Source: Mycolicibacterium goodii (GTDB taxonomy: Bacteria > Actinomycetota > Actinomycetes > Mycobacteriales > Mycobacteriaceae). From it: a stretch of 64,000 bases of DNA. The translations under genes were made by a program, and so were the position numbers. The notes under the pieces were generated by a model. The model did not search any database. It was not told where the DNA came from and saw nothing but the letters and a program-made list of their open reading frames with translations. Of the stretch, positions 1-9,491 are shown in pieces. The stretch spans positions 4,154,001-4,218,000 of the forward strand of contig NZ_CP092364.2 of NCBI RefSeq assembly GCF_022370755.2. Direction: 5' to 3'. The first letter of the stretch is position 1, and every line of letters begins with the position of its first letter.

Positions 1-1
1 C

Positions 2-1381
2 CTCATCAAGGCGCTCACCGGCGTGTACGACATCGACGCCGGAACCATCGTCGTCGACGGCACACCGTGCACGTTCACCGGACCGCGGCAGGCACAGGAC
101 GCGGGCATCAGCACGGTCTACCAGGAGGTCAACCTCTGTCCCAATCTCACAGTGGCCGAGAACATCCTGCTGGGCCGCGAGCCGCGGCGCTGGGGACGCA
201 TCGACCATCGCACACTCAATCGCCGCGCGCGTGAACTGCTCGCCGAACTCGAACTCGATGTCGACCCGAGATCCCAGCTCGGGTCACACCCCATCGCGAT
301 ACAACAGCTCGTCGCCATCGCCAGGGCCACCGCGGTGCGCGCGCAGGTGCTGATCCTCGACGAACCCACGTCGAGCCTCGACGCCCGCGAGGTCGGCGAA
401 CTGTTCCGCGTCATCAGGCGACTGCGCGACGCCGGCACCGCGATCCTGTTCGTCTCGCACTTCCTCGATCAGGTCTACGCGATCTCCGATCGGATGACCG
501 TGCTTCGCAACGGCGCACTCGTCGGCGAGTACCCCACCGCCGAGCTGCCGAAGTCCGAGCTCGTGGCCGCCATGCTCGGCCGCCAACTCGACGTTCTCGA
601 CGAGGTTGCCGAGATCGCCCATGACGCGGCCCGGTCCACAGCCGACGGTGAGTCCGAAATCCTGGTCCGAACCGACGAACTCGGTCGGGTGCCCGCCGTC
701 CACCCGGTCAGCCTCGACATCCGGCAGGGCGAGATCCTCGGCCTGGCCGGTCTTCTCGGTTCGGGCCGCACCGAGCTGGCACGCCTGCTCTTCGGCGCCG
801 ACCGCGCGACCTCCGGTCACGTCGAGATCCGCGGCAGGAGCGTGGCATTGCGCACGCCGCGGTCGGCCATCGCACACGGTTTCGCGTTCACGTCCGAGAA
901 CCGCAAGGACGAAGGGGTCGTCGGGGATCTGAGCGTACGGGAGAACCTCGTGCTCGCGCTGCAGGCCCGGCGGGGTTTCGCCCGCCCGCTGTCGGCGAAG
1001 GTGAAAGACCAACTGGTGGCGAAATACATCGACGCCCTCGACATCCGGCCGAAAAACCCCGACACCTTGCTCAAGAACCTCAGCGGCGGAAACCAGCAGA
1101 AGGTGCTGCTGGCCCGCTGGCTCATCACCGAACCCGACCTGTTCATCCTCGACGAACCGACCAGGGGCATCGACGTGGGCGCCAAGGCGCAGATCCAGAA
1201 ACTCGTCACCGAACTCGCGGCCGACGGGATGTCGATCGTGTTCATCTCGGCCGAGCTCGACGAGGTCACCCGCATCTCCACGCGCATCGCGGTGATGCGG
1301 GACCGCCACCACGTCGCATCGGTCGAGGCGGGCGCCTCGCCGTCGAAGCTGACCGCGTTGATCGCCGGGAGCACGGCGTGA
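2..1381 (+). CDS. Sugar ABC transporter ATPase (RbsA/YtfR family), 5' truncated
   Basis: This is the tandem ATPase of a carbohydrate importer (CUT2 type) that energises the two permeases downstream from the cytoplasmic face. The reading frame is open to the first base of the window, so the start and the first Walker A motif lie upstream. Visible in domain 1 are the Walker B run LILDEPTSSLD and a switch histidine (FVSHF). Domain 2 has the degenerate P-loop GLLGSGRTEL, the signature [15 protein letters not shown] and Walker [12 protein letters not shown]. The degenerate second P-loop is normal for this family. The stop overlaps the next start as GTGA. The order ATPase-permease-permease matches E. 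coli ytfR-ytfT-yjfF, a galactofuranose importer, so the sugar is inferred only; a binding-protein gene is expected just upstream. Confidence 0.93.
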   Translation, partial: LIKALTGVYDIDAGTIVVDGTPCTFTGPRQAQDAGISTVYQEVNLCPNLTVAENILLGREPRRWGRIDHRTLNRRARELLAELELDVDPRSQLGSHPIAIQQLVAIARATAVRAQVLILDEPTSSLDAREVGELFRVIRRLRDAGTAILFVSHFLDQVYAISDRMTVLRNGALVGEYPTAELPKSELVAAMLGRQLDVLDEVAEIAHDAARSTADGESEILVRTDELGRVPAVHPVSLDIRQGEILGLAGLLGSGRTELARLLFGADRATSGHVEIRGRSVALRTPRSAIAHGFAFTSENRKDEGVVGDLSVRENLVLALQARRGFARPLSAKVKDQLVAKYIDALDIRPKNPDTLLKNLSGGNQQKVLLARWLITEPDLFILDEPTRGIDVGAKAQIQKLVTELAADGMSIVFISAELDEVTRISTRIAVMRDRHHVASVEAGASPSKLTALIAGSTA

Positions 1382-2463
1382 TCCCGAATGTGCTCAGGAC
1401 CTTCGCACGCACGCCGCTCGTATGGCCGGCGGTCGCGCTCGTCACGCTGCTGATCCTCAACGCCTTCCTGACACCCGGCTTCCTGAGCGTCCGTGTGCAG
1501 GACGGCCACCTGTACGGCAGTGTGATCGACATCCTGCGCAACGGCGCACCGACCCTTCTCGTGGCACTCGGCATGACCCTGGTCATCGCATCCCGCGGAA
1601 TCGATCTCTCGGTGGGCGCCGTCGTCGCGATATCCGGGGCGCTGGCGTGCGCTCATATCGCCGCAGCCGATGATCCCGCGAGCACCGGGACGGTGCTCTC
1701 GGCGTTGGGTGTCGCACTCGCCGTGGCCGCCGTGCTGGGGCTGTGGAACGGAATGCTGGTGGCGGTTCTCGGTATTCAGCCGATCATCGCCACCCTGGTG
1801 CTGATGACCGCGGGCCGGGGCATTGCCCTGTTCGTCACCGAGGGCCAGATCGTCACCGTCACCAGTCCCCCGTTCAAGGTCCTGGGCGCGGGCTACTTCC
1901 TGGGCCTGCCCGTCGCGATCCTCGTGAGCCTCGCGGTGTTCGTGCTCATCGGACTGCTCACCCGGCGGACCGCACTGGGCACCCTGCTCGAGGCTGTCGG
2001 GATCAACCCGGAGGCCAGCCGTCTGGCCGGTGTGCGCAGCCGCACGATCGTGTTCGCGATCTACGTGTTCTGCGCACTGTGCGCCGGGGTCGCGGGCCTG
2101 ATGATCGCATCGAACATCTCGGCGGCCGACGCCAACAACGCGGGTCTGTGGATCGAGATGGACGCGATCCTCGCCGTCGTCATCGGCGGCACATCACTGC
2201 TCGGCGGCCGCTACAGCCTGACCGGAACCGTCTTGGGCGCGTTGATCATCCAGACACTCACCACGACTGTGTACACCGTCGGCATCCGGCCCGAGGTCAC
2301 GCTCGTCTTCAAATCACTGGTGGTGGTCTCGGTCGTGCTCCTGCAGTCGGCGAGGTTCCGGTCGGTGTTCGGCAAGAGGCGCGGCCGCCGGCCGGCTCCT
2401 GCGTCCGCGGTCAGGCCGCCCGCGGATGTGATCCCCGATCGACCGAAGGTGGTCCAGCGATGA
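1378..2463 (+). CDS. Sugar ABC transporter permease (RbsC/YtfT-like)
   Basis: A 361-residue inner-membrane permease of the BPD_transp_2 family, mostly hydrophobic helices. The family motif GMTLVIASRGIDLSVGA lies around residues 60-80, and the conserved cytoplasmic loop (E-A-V-G-I-N-P-E-A-S-R-L-A-G) around 200-215 is where the ATPase docks. The start is a GTG that overlaps the ATPase stop by four bases, so translation is probably coupled. A basic tail rich in Arg and Pro follows the last helix. It is the first of two non-identical permeases in the operon and by position corresponds to YtfT. Confidence 0.92.
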   Translation: MIPNVLRTFARTPLVWPAVALVTLLILNAFLTPGFLSVRVQDGHLYGSVIDILRNGAPTLLVALGMTLVIASRGIDLSVGAVVAISGALACAHIAAADDPASTGTVLSALGVALAVAAVLGLWNGMLVAVLGIQPIIATLVLMTAGRGIALFVTEGQIVTVTSPPFKVLGAGYFLGLPVAILVSLAVFVLIGLLTRRTALGTLLEAVGINPEASRLAGVRSRTIVFAIYVFCALCAGVAGLMIASNISAADANNAGLWIEMDAILAVVIGGTSLLGGRYSLTGTVLGALIIQTLTTTVYTVGIRPEVTLVFKSLVVVSVVLLQSARFRSVFGKRRGRRPAPASAVRPPADVIPDRPKVVQR

Positions 2464-3491
2464 CCGGTGTCACGGCAACCGTCCCACCGCCGACCCCGAA
2501 CACCACCGGGCACTCGACCGGCATACGGGAGTCGCTGCGCCGCCACGCGCAGGGCCGGTTCGTCGGCCCGGTCGCGACGCTGGTGCTGTTCGTCGCGATG
2601 TTCGCCGCGGTTCTCGACCGGTACCAATTCGCCAGCCCGGCACAGGTTTTCCTCAACCTGCTGGTCGACAATGCCTATCTTGTCGTCCTCGCGGTCGGCA
2701 TGACGTTCGTGATACTCACCGGCGGAATCGATCTGAGTGTCGGCTCGGTGGTGGCGCTGTCCACGGTGATCCTCGCCAAGACCCTCCAACTCGGTTGGCC
2801 CGCGCCCGTCGCACTCGTGACGGTGCTGCTCGTGGGTCCCGTCCTCGGGTTGGCCATGGGTTCGATCATCGAATACTTCGACGTACAACCGTTCGTCGCG
2901 ACCCTGGCCGGCATGTTCCTGGCCCGCGGGATGTGCTACGTCGTCAGCGTCGACTCCATTCCGATCAACGACCCCGTGCTGCGCAACCTCGGCCTGACGT
3001 ACCTCTACCTCTGGGACGACAAGTTCATCCGCTGGCCCGTGATCATCGCGCTGGCCGTGGTCGCCGGTGCGATGTACGTCCTGCACCTCACACGCTTCGG
3101 CAAGACCGTGTACGCGATCGGCGGCAACCGCCAGTCCGCGCAACTCATGGGGCTCCACGCCGCGCGCACCCGCGTGTCGGTGTACGTCATCAGCGGGTTC
3201 TGCGCGTCGCTCGCCGGAATCCTGCTTGCCGTCCAGAAATTGTCCGGCTACAGCCTCAACGGGGTCGGCCTGGAACTCGACGCCATCGCCGCGGCCGTCA
3301 TCGGCGGCGTCATCCTCGCGGGTGGCGTCGGGTTCGTGGCGGGTGCGCTCGTGGGTGTGCTGGTGCTCGGGACCATCGAGACGTTCGTCACCGCAGAAAA
3401 CCTCGATTCGTACTGGACACGCATCATGACCGGCGCCCTGCTGCTCGCCTTTGTGCTGGTGCAGCGGGTGCTGGTGCGGAAGCCCCGATGA
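2460..3491 (+). CDS. yjfF: Sugar ABC transporter permease (YjfF-like)
   Basis: A 343-residue second permease that forms a heterodimer with the previous one. A hydrophilic Thr/Pro-rich head of about 40 residues precedes the first helix. The family motif GMTFVILTGGIDLSVGS is clear, as is the coupling loop beginning YAIGGNRQSAQLMG. The ATG overlaps the previous stop (ATGA). The three-gene arrangement points to a YtfQRT-YjfF-type system, which in E. coli imports galactofuranose. The exact substrate cannot be read from the sequence. The LacI gene follows at once and is probably its local repressor. Confidence 0.9.
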   Translation: MTGVTATVPPPTPNTTGHSTGIRESLRRHAQGRFVGPVATLVLFVAMFAAVLDRYQFASPAQVFLNLLVDNAYLVVLAVGMTFVILTGGIDLSVGSVVALSTVILAKTLQLGWPAPVALVTVLLVGPVLGLAMGSIIEYFDVQPFVATLAGMFLARGMCYVVSVDSIPINDPVLRNLGLTYLYLWDDKFIRWPVIIALAVVAGAMYVLHLTRFGKTVYAIGGNRQSAQLMGLHAARTRVSVYVISGFCASLAGILLAVQKLSGYSLNGVGLELDAIAAAVIGGVILAGGVGFVAGALVGVLVLGTIETFVTAENLDSYWTRIMTGALLLAFVLVQRVLVRKPR

Positions 3492-4516
3492 ACCGCCGCG
3501 ATAATGGCGTCATGACTCGCAAACCTGTCATGGCGGACGTCGCGCGTCTTGCCGGTGTCTCGCATCAGACGGTGTCGCGGGTGATCAACGGATCGCCGAG
3601 CATCCGCCCGGCCACCCGGCGACGCGTCGAGGACGCGATCGCCCAACTGGGCTACCGGCCCAACACTGCGGCGCGCGCCCTGGTCACGAACCGGTCCGGC
3701 ATCATCGGCATCATCGGGACCAACACCGGCCTGTACGGGCCGTCGAGCGTCCAACGCGCCGTCGAGGAGGCCGCACGCGAGGCGGGGTTCTTCTCCAGCG
3801 CCGTACCGCTGGCGTCGGTCACACACCAGGCGATCCGCGGTGCCGTCGAACACCTCTCAAGGCTCTCGGTGGAGGCCATCGTGATGGTCGCCGCGCAACA
3901 GGACGCGCTCACTCTCGTGCAGTCCGAGGATTTCGGCGTTCCGGTGATCGTGGTCGAGGGCGATCTCTCCGGTGTCGGGCTGACCGTCGGGGTCGATCAG
4001 GTCGGCGCCGCCCGCAAGGCCACCCAGCACCTCATCGACCTGGGCCACACCGCGATCGCCCACGTCAGCGGCCCGCCCAACTTCCCGGAGGCCGCCGGCC
4101 GCACCAAGGGCTACCTCGATGCCATGCTGGCCGCCCGCCTGGTGCCGCACCCCGACTGGCACGGCGACTGGAGCGCGGCCCGCGGGTACGAGATCGGGCA
4201 GCAGCTCGCGGCCCAACGCGAGATCACGGCGGTCTTCGTGGCCAACGACCAGATGGCGATCGGCGTGCTGCATGCCTTCCACGAGGCCGGGGTCCGGGTT
4301 CCCGACGATGTCAGCGTGGTGGGCTTCGACGACATCCCCGAGGCCGCGTATCTCATACCGGCGCTCACCACGATCCGGCAGGACTTCGCCTCGGTCGGCC
4401 GCCGTGCCATCACCCTTGTCGCCGCGCAACTCTCGGGTGTCGAGACCGACACCGCACTGCTACCCGCCGACCTGGTCGTCCGTGCCAGCACCGCCCCACC
4501 GCCCGCTACGAAATGA
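3488..4516 (+). CDS. LacI-family transcriptional repressor
   Basis: A cytoplasmic DNA-binding regulator. The N-terminal helix-turn-helix with hinge is evident (VMADVARLAGVSHQTVSRV, then RPATRRRV and YRPNTAARAL), followed by a periplasmic-binding-protein-like sugar sensor (GIIG at about 70, DDVSVVGFDD near 275). The start at 3488 overlaps the upstream permease stop and gives 342 residues. An in-frame ATG at 3512 gives 334 residues and begins closer to the usual family start; neither has a strong ribosome site. Position at the end of the importer operon suggests that it senses the imported sugar or a derivative. Confidence 0.92.
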   Translation: MNRRDNGVMTRKPVMADVARLAGVSHQTVSRVINGSPSIRPATRRRVEDAIAQLGYRPNTAARALVTNRSGIIGIIGTNTGLYGPSSVQRAVEEAAREAGFFSSAVPLASVTHQAIRGAVEHLSRLSVEAIVMVAAQQDALTLVQSEDFGVPVIVVEGDLSGVGLTVGVDQVGAARKATQHLIDLGHTAIAHVSGPPNFPEAAGRTKGYLDAMLAARLVPHPDWHGDWSAARGYEIGQQLAAQREITAVFVANDQMAIGVLHAFHEAGVRVPDDVSVVGFDDIPEAAYLIPALTTIRQDFASVGRRAITLVAAQLSGVETDTALLPADLVVRASTAPPPATK

Positions 4517-4526
4517 ATTCCGCCAC

Positions 4527-5195
4527 ATGAAATCTCACAAGACAGTCCGCACCTTCCCGATAGCCGGGATCCTGTTCGACAGCGACGGGGTGCTCGTGGA
4601 TTCGCACGAGGCCGCGGCGGTGGCCTGGAACCACTGGGCGCGCACGTGGGCACCCGGCTTCGACTTCCACCGCGATGCCCAGCACGGACGCAGACTGGTC
4701 GACGTGGTCGCCGAACTGGTCGGCGACGGTGATACGGCGCTCGCCACCAGGTTGCTCACCGAACTGGAACTGGAGCTGGCCACCGAGGTGCCCGCGGTTG
4801 CCGGTGCGGTCGCACTGTTGTCGTCGAGTCCTGCGGACCGCTGGGCGGTGGTCACCTCCGGTGGGCGCGAGATGGCCGCTGCCAGATTGAGATCCGCCGG
4901 GCTCCCCACCCCACGCGTGCTGGTGTCCGCCGACGACGTGAGTGCCGGGAAACCGGAGCCGGAACCCTATCTGGCCGGCGCGCGACTGCTGGGGCTCGAT
5001 CCGCGGAACTGCGCGGTGTTCGAGGACGCCCGCCTCGGCATCATGGCGGCCCGCGCGGCCGGGGCGGGACTGGTGGTCGGTGTCGGTGCGCAGACGATCG
5101 GTGAGGACGTCGATGTGAGCGTGGCCGATCTGTCCGGGATCTCGTTCGACGGAAACGATCTCGTCGTCGATTACGACGCGATACTGACGCGCTGA
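4527..5195 (+). CDS. HAD-superfamily phosphatase or beta-phosphoglucomutase-like enzyme
   Basis: A 222-residue haloacid-dehalogenase-fold protein. Motif I is LFDSDGVLVDS, with Asp nucleophile and acid/base Asp near residues 17-19. Motif II is the Thr-Ser pair in WAVVTSGG, motif III the Lys in SAGKPEP, and motif IV VFEDARLGI. A four-helix cap follows motif I, as in sugar-phosphate phosphatases and beta-phosphoglucomutases. It starts 11 bases after the LacI stop and is probably the last gene of the sugar operon, processing a sugar phosphate. The sequence does not separate a phosphatase from a mutase. Confidence 0.85.
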   Translation: MKSHKTVRTFPIAGILFDSDGVLVDSHEAAAVAWNHWARTWAPGFDFHRDAQHGRRLVDVVAELVGDGDTALATRLLTELELELATEVPAVAGAVALLSSSPADRWAVVTSGGREMAAARLRSAGLPTPRVLVSADDVSAGKPEPEPYLAGARLLGLDPRNCAVFEDARLGIMAARAAGAGLVVGVGAQTIGEDVDVSVADLSGISFDGNDLVVDYDAILTR

Positions 5196-5237
5196 GTGCG
5201 CGGGCGGGAAGCTGAGCAGCAATCCCCGCCCGCGCAC
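5196..5237. terminator. Bidirectional hairpin between convergent genes
   Basis: Perfect 13-bp inverted repeat: GTGCGCGGGCGGG at 5196-5208 and its complement at 5225-5237, with a 16-base loop. It begins directly after the HAD gene stop and ends just before the stop of the minus-strand permease. No U-tract is present, which is usual for mycobacterial terminators. Confidence 0.65.
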
Positions 5238-5241
5238 GGCC

Positions 5242-6516
5242 TCAGCGGCCGCCCTTGCGCTTGTTGTAGACGTCGAATCCGACGGCGGCAAGCAGGACGA
5301 GTCCCTTGATGACCTGCTGGATGTCGCTGCCGATCCCCAGGATCGACATGCCGTTGTTGAGCACGCCGAGCACCAGGCCGCCCACGATGGCGCCGAACAC
5401 CGTGCCGACGCCACCACTGGACGACGCACCACCGATGAACGCCGCGGCGATGGCCTCAAGTTCGAAGTTGATGCCTGCCTGTGGGGTCGCGGAGTTGAGT
5501 CGCGCCGCGAAAAGCAGACCCGCGATCGCGGCGAGCATGCCCATGTTCACGAACACCAGCAGCGTGACCCACCGGTTGCGGACACCGGAAAGTGCTGCGG
5601 CAGCGGGGTTCCCGCCGACGGCGTAGACCTGCCTGCCGAAGACGGTGTTGCGCATCATGAACGCGTACACCAGCGTGAGCACCACCAGGATGATGCCGAC
5701 GATGGGTACACCCCGGTAGCTCGCCAGCAGCAGCGTCACCGCGCCGAGCGCGACGACGATCGCCGCACACTTCGCGACGAACACCGGAACACCCGAGACG
5801 TCCTGCCCGTAGCGGATCTGCGAGCGGCGCCGCCGGAACTGCACCACGACCGCGGCGACCATGATGACCGCACCAAGGATGACCGTGGGCCAGTGGTAGA
5901 GCGCGTTGGTGCCCCACTCCGGCAGGAACCCGCTGCTGACCTGTTCGAGGCCGCGCGGCATCGGTGCGATGGACTGACCCTCGAGCAGGTACTGGGTGGC
6001 GCCGCGGAACACGAGCATGCCACCGAGGGTGACGATGAACGACGGGATACCGACGAACGCGATCCAGAATCCCTGCCAGGCACCGATCAACGCGCCCGCG
6101 ATCACACAGACCGCCACCGCGACGGGCCACGGCATGTCGTTGCGCACCATCAGGACCGCCGACATCGCACCGATGAAGCCCGCGACCGACCCCACCGACA
6201 GATCGATGTGGCCGTTGATGATCACGATGACCATCCCGATCGCCAGCACCAGGATGTAGCCGTTCTGCTGGATGATGTTGGTGACGTTGAGCGGTTTCAG
6301 CAGGATGCCGCTCGTCCACACTTGGAACAGCAGCACTATCGCGACGAGCGCGACCACCATCCCGGACTGCCGGACATGTGACATGAGGTAGGCAGACAGC
6401 CGCGCACGCAAACCCGGCGGCGGCGACGATGCGCCGGGCGGCGTCGCCCCTGCTGCACCCGTCGATGTCGCCGGCGAGTCCGCCTGCGTCGAACCGGAAT
6501 TCACCGTGGAGGTCAC
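5242..6516 (-). CDS. mmsB: Multiple-monosaccharide ABC transporter permease (MmsB/GguB/XylH-like)
   Basis: A 424-residue inner-membrane permease, longer than RbsC-type proteins, with a Ser/Thr/Pro/Gly-rich cytoplasmic N-terminus of about 45 residues and about 10 hydrophobic helices. The family motif is GMVIVIINGHIDLSVGS, and the docking loop begins YAVGGNPAAAALSG. The long middle insertion is typical of XylH/GguB permeases. A GTG start directly abuts the ATPase stop. Last gene of the chvE-mmsA-mmsB operon, read leftward. Confidence 0.92.
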   Translation of the reverse strand: MTSTVNSGSTQADSPATSTGAAGATPPGASSPPPGLRARLSAYLMSHVRQSGMVVALVAIVLLFQVWTSGILLKPLNVTNIIQQNGYILVLAIGMVIVIINGHIDLSVGSVAGFIGAMSAVLMVRNDMPWPVAVAVCVIAGALIGAWQGFWIAFVGIPSFIVTLGGMLVFRGATQYLLEGQSIAPMPRGLEQVSSGFLPEWGTNALYHWPTVILGAVIMVAAVVVQFRRRRSQIRYGQDVSGVPVFVAKCAAIVVALGAVTLLLASYRGVPIVGIILVVLTLVYAFMMRNTVFGRQVYAVGGNPAAAALSGVRNRWVTLLVFVNMGMLAAIAGLLFAARLNSATPQAGINFELEAIAAAFIGGASSSGGVGTVFGAIVGGLVLGVLNNGMSILGIGSDIQQVIKGLVLLAAVGFDVYNKRKGGR

Positions 6517-8046
6517 TCAGACCCGTCCTTTCATCATGTATCGCATGAGGGTCTCCTGGGTGGCATCGGCACGTGCCACCTCACCGGTCATCCGGCCCTG
6601 GCTGAGCGTGTAGATGCGGTCACACAGCCCGAGCAGTTCGGGAAGTTCCGAGGAGATGACGATGACTGCCTTACCGCGCGACGCCAGATCGTTGATGATC
6701 GTGTAGATCTCGTATTTCGCGCCCACGTCGATCCCGCGCGTCGGCTCGTCGAGGATGAGCACGTCGGGATCGGTGAACAACCACCTGCTCAGCACGACCT
6801 TCTGCTGGTTGCCGCCCGAGAGCTTCCCGGTGACGGCAGACACCGACGACGCCTTGATCCGCATCGACGAGCGGAATCGCTCGCCCACGACGACTTCCCG
6901 GTGGTGGTCGATCACCGAGCGCGTGCTGACCTTGCGCAGCGACGGCAGCGTGATGCTCTGGGCGATGCCGTCCATGAGGTTGAGGCCGAGATGCTTGCGG
7001 TCCTCGGTGGCGTACGCGATGCCGTTGCGGATCGCGTCGGACACCGTCTTGGTGCTCACCTCCCGGTCCCCCTTGAACACCTTGCCGCTGACATATCTGC
7101 CGTACGACCGGCCGAACACGCTCATGGCCAACTCGGTTCGGCCCGCGCCCATCAGGCCGGCGATGCCGACGATCTCACCGGCGCGGACGTTCAACGACAC
7201 GTCGTCGACCACCTTGCGCTGCTGATCGATGGGATGTAGCACCGTCCAGTTGGCCACCGCGAACACAACCTCGCCGATCTCGTGATCGCCGCGGGGCGGA
7301 AAGCGGTGGGTCAGGTCGCGGCCCACCATGCCGCGCACGATGCGGTCCTCGGTGAGTTCCTCGTTCACCTCGATGGTCTCGATCGTGTGACCGTCACGCA
7401 GGATCGTGACGGTGTCGGCGATCTGCATCACCTCGTTGAGCTTGTGCGAGATGATGATCGAGGTGATGCCGTGGTCCCGCAGATCAGAGATCAGCTCCAG
7501 CAGGTGGCGGCTGTCGGAGTCGTTGAGCGCCGCGGTCGGCTCGTCCAGGATCAGCAACCGCACGTCTTTGGAGAGCGCCTTGGCGATCTCGACCAACTGC
7601 TGCTTTCCGACGCCGATGTCCGCCACGCGGGTCTGCGGGCTCTCGTGCAGGCCCACCCGGTCCAACAATGCCTGCGCCTCGGTGAGCGTGCGGTCCCAAC
7701 CGATCACGCCCCGGGTGCTGAGTTCGTTGCCGAGAAAGACGTTCTCGGCGATCGACAGATACGGCACCAGCGCGAGCTCCTGGTGGATGATGGCGATGCC
7801 GCATCGCTCGCTGCCGCGGATGTCCTTGAACTCGCAGAGCCGGCCGTCGAAGAAGATCTCGCCGTCGTAGCTCCCATGGGGGTACACCCCGCTGAGGACC
7901 TTCATCAGCGTCGACTTGCCCGCGCCGTTCTCACCGCAGATCGCGTGGATCGACCCGGCCGTGACGGTCAGATCGACGCCGGACAGGGCCTTGACCCCGG
8001 GGAATTCCTTGGTGATCCCCCGCATTTCGAGAAGTGCCTGCGTCAC
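6517..8046 (-). CDS. mmsA: Multiple-monosaccharide ABC transporter ATPase (MmsA/GguA/XylG-like)
   Basis: A 509-residue double nucleotide-binding-domain protein. Domain 1 has Walker [14 protein letters not shown] (around residues 37-49), the signature [15 protein letters not shown] and Walker [11 protein letters not shown]. Domain 2 has the degenerate P-loop [12 protein letters not shown], the signature [15 protein letters not shown] and Walker [12 protein letters not shown]. Length and motif layout fit the GguA/XylG branch that pairs with ChvE. The GTG start overlaps the chvE stop by four bases. It drives uptake of xylose-, arabinose-, glucose- or galactose-type sugars in characterised relatives. 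Confidence 0.93.
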   Translation of the reverse strand: MTQALLEMRGITKEFPGVKALSGVDLTVTAGSIHAICGENGAGKSTLMKVLSGVYPHGSYDGEIFFDGRLCEFKDIRGSERCGIAIIHQELALVPYLSIAENVFLGNELSTRGVIGWDRTLTEAQALLDRVGLHESPQTRVADIGVGKQQLVEIAKALSKDVRLLILDEPTAALNDSDSRHLLELISDLRDHGITSIIISHKLNEVMQIADTVTILRDGHTIETIEVNEELTEDRIVRGMVGRDLTHRFPPRGDHEIGEVVFAVANWTVLHPIDQQRKVVDDVSLNVRAGEIVGIAGLMGAGRTELAMSVFGRSYGRYVSGKVFKGDREVSTKTVSDAIRNGIAYATEDRKHLGLNLMDGIAQSITLPSLRKVSTRSVIDHHREVVVGERFRSSMRIKASSVSAVTGKLSGGNQQKVVLSRWLFTDPDVLILDEPTRGIDVGAKYEIYTIINDLASRGKAVIVISSELPELLGLCDRIYTLSQGRMTGEVARADATQETLMRYMMKGRV

Positions 8047-9155
8047 TGGACCTGGGTCTCGGTGTAGTAACCCGAATCGATCAGCACCTTCTTGTAATTG
8101 GACTTGTCGACGCTGATCGGGTCGAGCAGGTAGGACGGGACGACCTTGACGCCGTTGTTGTACGTCTCGGTGTCGTTGACCTGCGGGGTCCCGCCGGTCA
8201 ATACGGCGTCGGCTTCCTGCACAGCGGCTTTCGCGAGTTCACGGGTGTCCTTGAACACGGTCTGGGTCTGCTCACCCGCGACGATCGACTTCACCGATGC
8301 GAGCTCGGCGTCCTGCCCGGTGACGATGGGCAGGGGTTTGGCGGCGTTGCCGTACCCGGCACTCTTCAGCGCCGAGATCACACCGCGCGAGATCCCGTCG
8401 TACGGGGACAGCACCGCGTCGACGCGACCGCTGGTGTAGGCCTGGCTGAGCAGGTTGTCCATCCTCGACTGCGCGAGCCCGCCGTCCCAGCGCAGCGTGG
8501 CGATCTGGTCGAACGTCGTCTGACCGCTCTTGACCACCAGCTTGCCGTTGTCGATGTAGGGCTGCAGCACACTCATTGCGCCCTGGAAGAAGTAGGTGGC
8601 GTTGTTGTCGTCGGGCGAGCCTGCGAACAGCTCGAGGTTGAACGGGCCCTTGCCGTCGGCGACGCCGAGCGTGTCGACGATGTAGTTGCCTTGCAACACA
8701 CCAACTTTGAAATTGTCGAACGTCGCGTAGTAGTCGACGTTGGGAGTGCCCTTGATCAACCGGTCATAGCTGATCACGGGGATCTTGAGATCGGCGGCGT
8801 GCTGCAGGGTGGTGGTCAGCGAGGACCCGTCGATCGGGGCGATCACCAGGAGCTTGACACCCTTGGTGATCATGTTCTCGATCTGCGAGACCTGGTTCTG
8901 CACAACGTCGTCGCCGTACTGCAGGTCGGTGTCGTATCCGAGGGCCTTGAACTGGTCCACCATGTTCTGGCCGTCGGCGACCCAGCGCTCAGACGACTTG
9001 GTCGGCATGGCGATGCCGACCGTGCCCTTGGCTTCGCCGCCGCCATTTCCACTGCCCCCGCCACCATCCGATTCGGTGGACCGTCCGCACGCGGACAGGG
9101 TCGTCACCATGGCCAGCACGGCCAGCACGGCCGCCAGCCAGGTCAACTTGCGCAT
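8043..9155 (-). CDS. chvE: ChvE-like sugar-binding lipoprotein
   Basis: A 370-residue extracytoplasmic receptor that hands sugars to MmsAB. A lipoprotein signal is visible: MRKLTW, a hydrophobic stretch, then the lipobox LSAC with the modified Cys near residue 24, followed by a Gly/Ser linker. The mature part is a periplasmic-binding-protein type I domain ([44 protein letters not shown]). The chosen start at 9155 has an excellent AGGAGG six bases upstream. An in-frame extension to 9260 lacks such a site and would place the signal peptide internally. First gene of its operon. Confidence 0.94.
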   Translation of the reverse strand: MRKLTWLAAVLAVLAMVTTLSACGRSTESDGGGGSGNGGGEAKGTVGIAMPTKSSERWVADGQNMVDQFKALGYDTDLQYGDDVVQNQVSQIENMITKGVKLLVIAPIDGSSLTTTLQHAADLKIPVISYDRLIKGTPNVDYYATFDNFKVGVLQGNYIVDTLGVADGKGPFNLELFAGSPDDNNATYFFQGAMSVLQPYIDNGKLVVKSGQTTFDQIATLRWDGGLAQSRMDNLLSQAYTSGRVDAVLSPYDGISRGVISALKSAGYGNAAKPLPIVTGQDAELASVKSIVAGEQTQTVFKDTRELAKAAVQEADAVLTGGTPQVNDTETYNNGVKVVPSYLLDPISVDKSNYKKVLIDSGYYTETQVQ

Positions 9156-9244
9156 CGAACCTCCTAAGTGGGCCTCGGTGATAAACGACGGCGACGACGC
9201 CCCGGAGTGAGCGGGTGGGCGCGATCGGTTACGGCGGGCCAGAT

Positions 9245-9261
9245 ATGTGAGCGTTAACATC
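9245..9261. promoter_or_regulatory. Candidate LacI-family operator 1 for the chvE operon
   Basis: ATGTGAGCGTTAACATC. The first 16 bases form an imperfect palindrome around a central CG, as in LacI/GalR-family operators. It lies about 90 bp upstream of the chvE start. A copy differing at one base lies at 9414-9430. Confidence 0.55.
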
Positions 9262-9413
9262 CGTCGGTAAGTATGTGAGCCACTTCACTGACTTGTCAAT
9301 GAGATCTTACGAAGACGGGCGATGTTCAGCAGCTGAACAGCATTTTTGAAATCAACGAACCCATGGCCGACGACGTCGACCCCGCGGAACCGCGATACCG
9401 CAGCAAACCGCAG

Positions 9414-9430
9414 ATGTGAGCATTAACATC
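9414..9430. promoter_or_regulatory. Candidate LacI-family operator 2 for the chvE operon
   Basis: ATGTGAGCATTAACATC, identical to operator 1 at 16 of 17 positions and 169 bp from it, in the same orientation. Two spaced operators would allow repression by looping. Confidence 0.5.
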
Positions 9431-9447
9431 GCGGCACTGCGGCCGTA

Positions 9448-9491
9448 ATCTACTGCCGCGCAGCGGCCGTATCTACTGCCGCGCAGCGGCC
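9448..9491. repeat. Tandem duplication of the amiA1 3' end
   Basis: A 21-base sequence covering the last codons and stop of amiA1 (9471-9491) is repeated exactly at 9448-9468, a 23-base period. A partial third unit precedes it. Each unit contains the small self-complementary core GCCGC-GCA-GCGGC, so two short hairpins follow the amiA1 stop. Confidence 0.7.

Larger units (their letters stand above)
9156..9472. promoter_or_regulatory. Control region upstream of chvE
   Basis: A 317-bp stretch without a gene. It must contain the leftward chvE promoter. It also holds two near-identical LacI-type operator candidates (9245-9261 and 9414-9430), a third partial match to ATGTGAGC at 9273-9280, and at its right end a short tandem duplication of the amiA1 3' end. 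No coding potential was seen. Confidence 0.6.
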
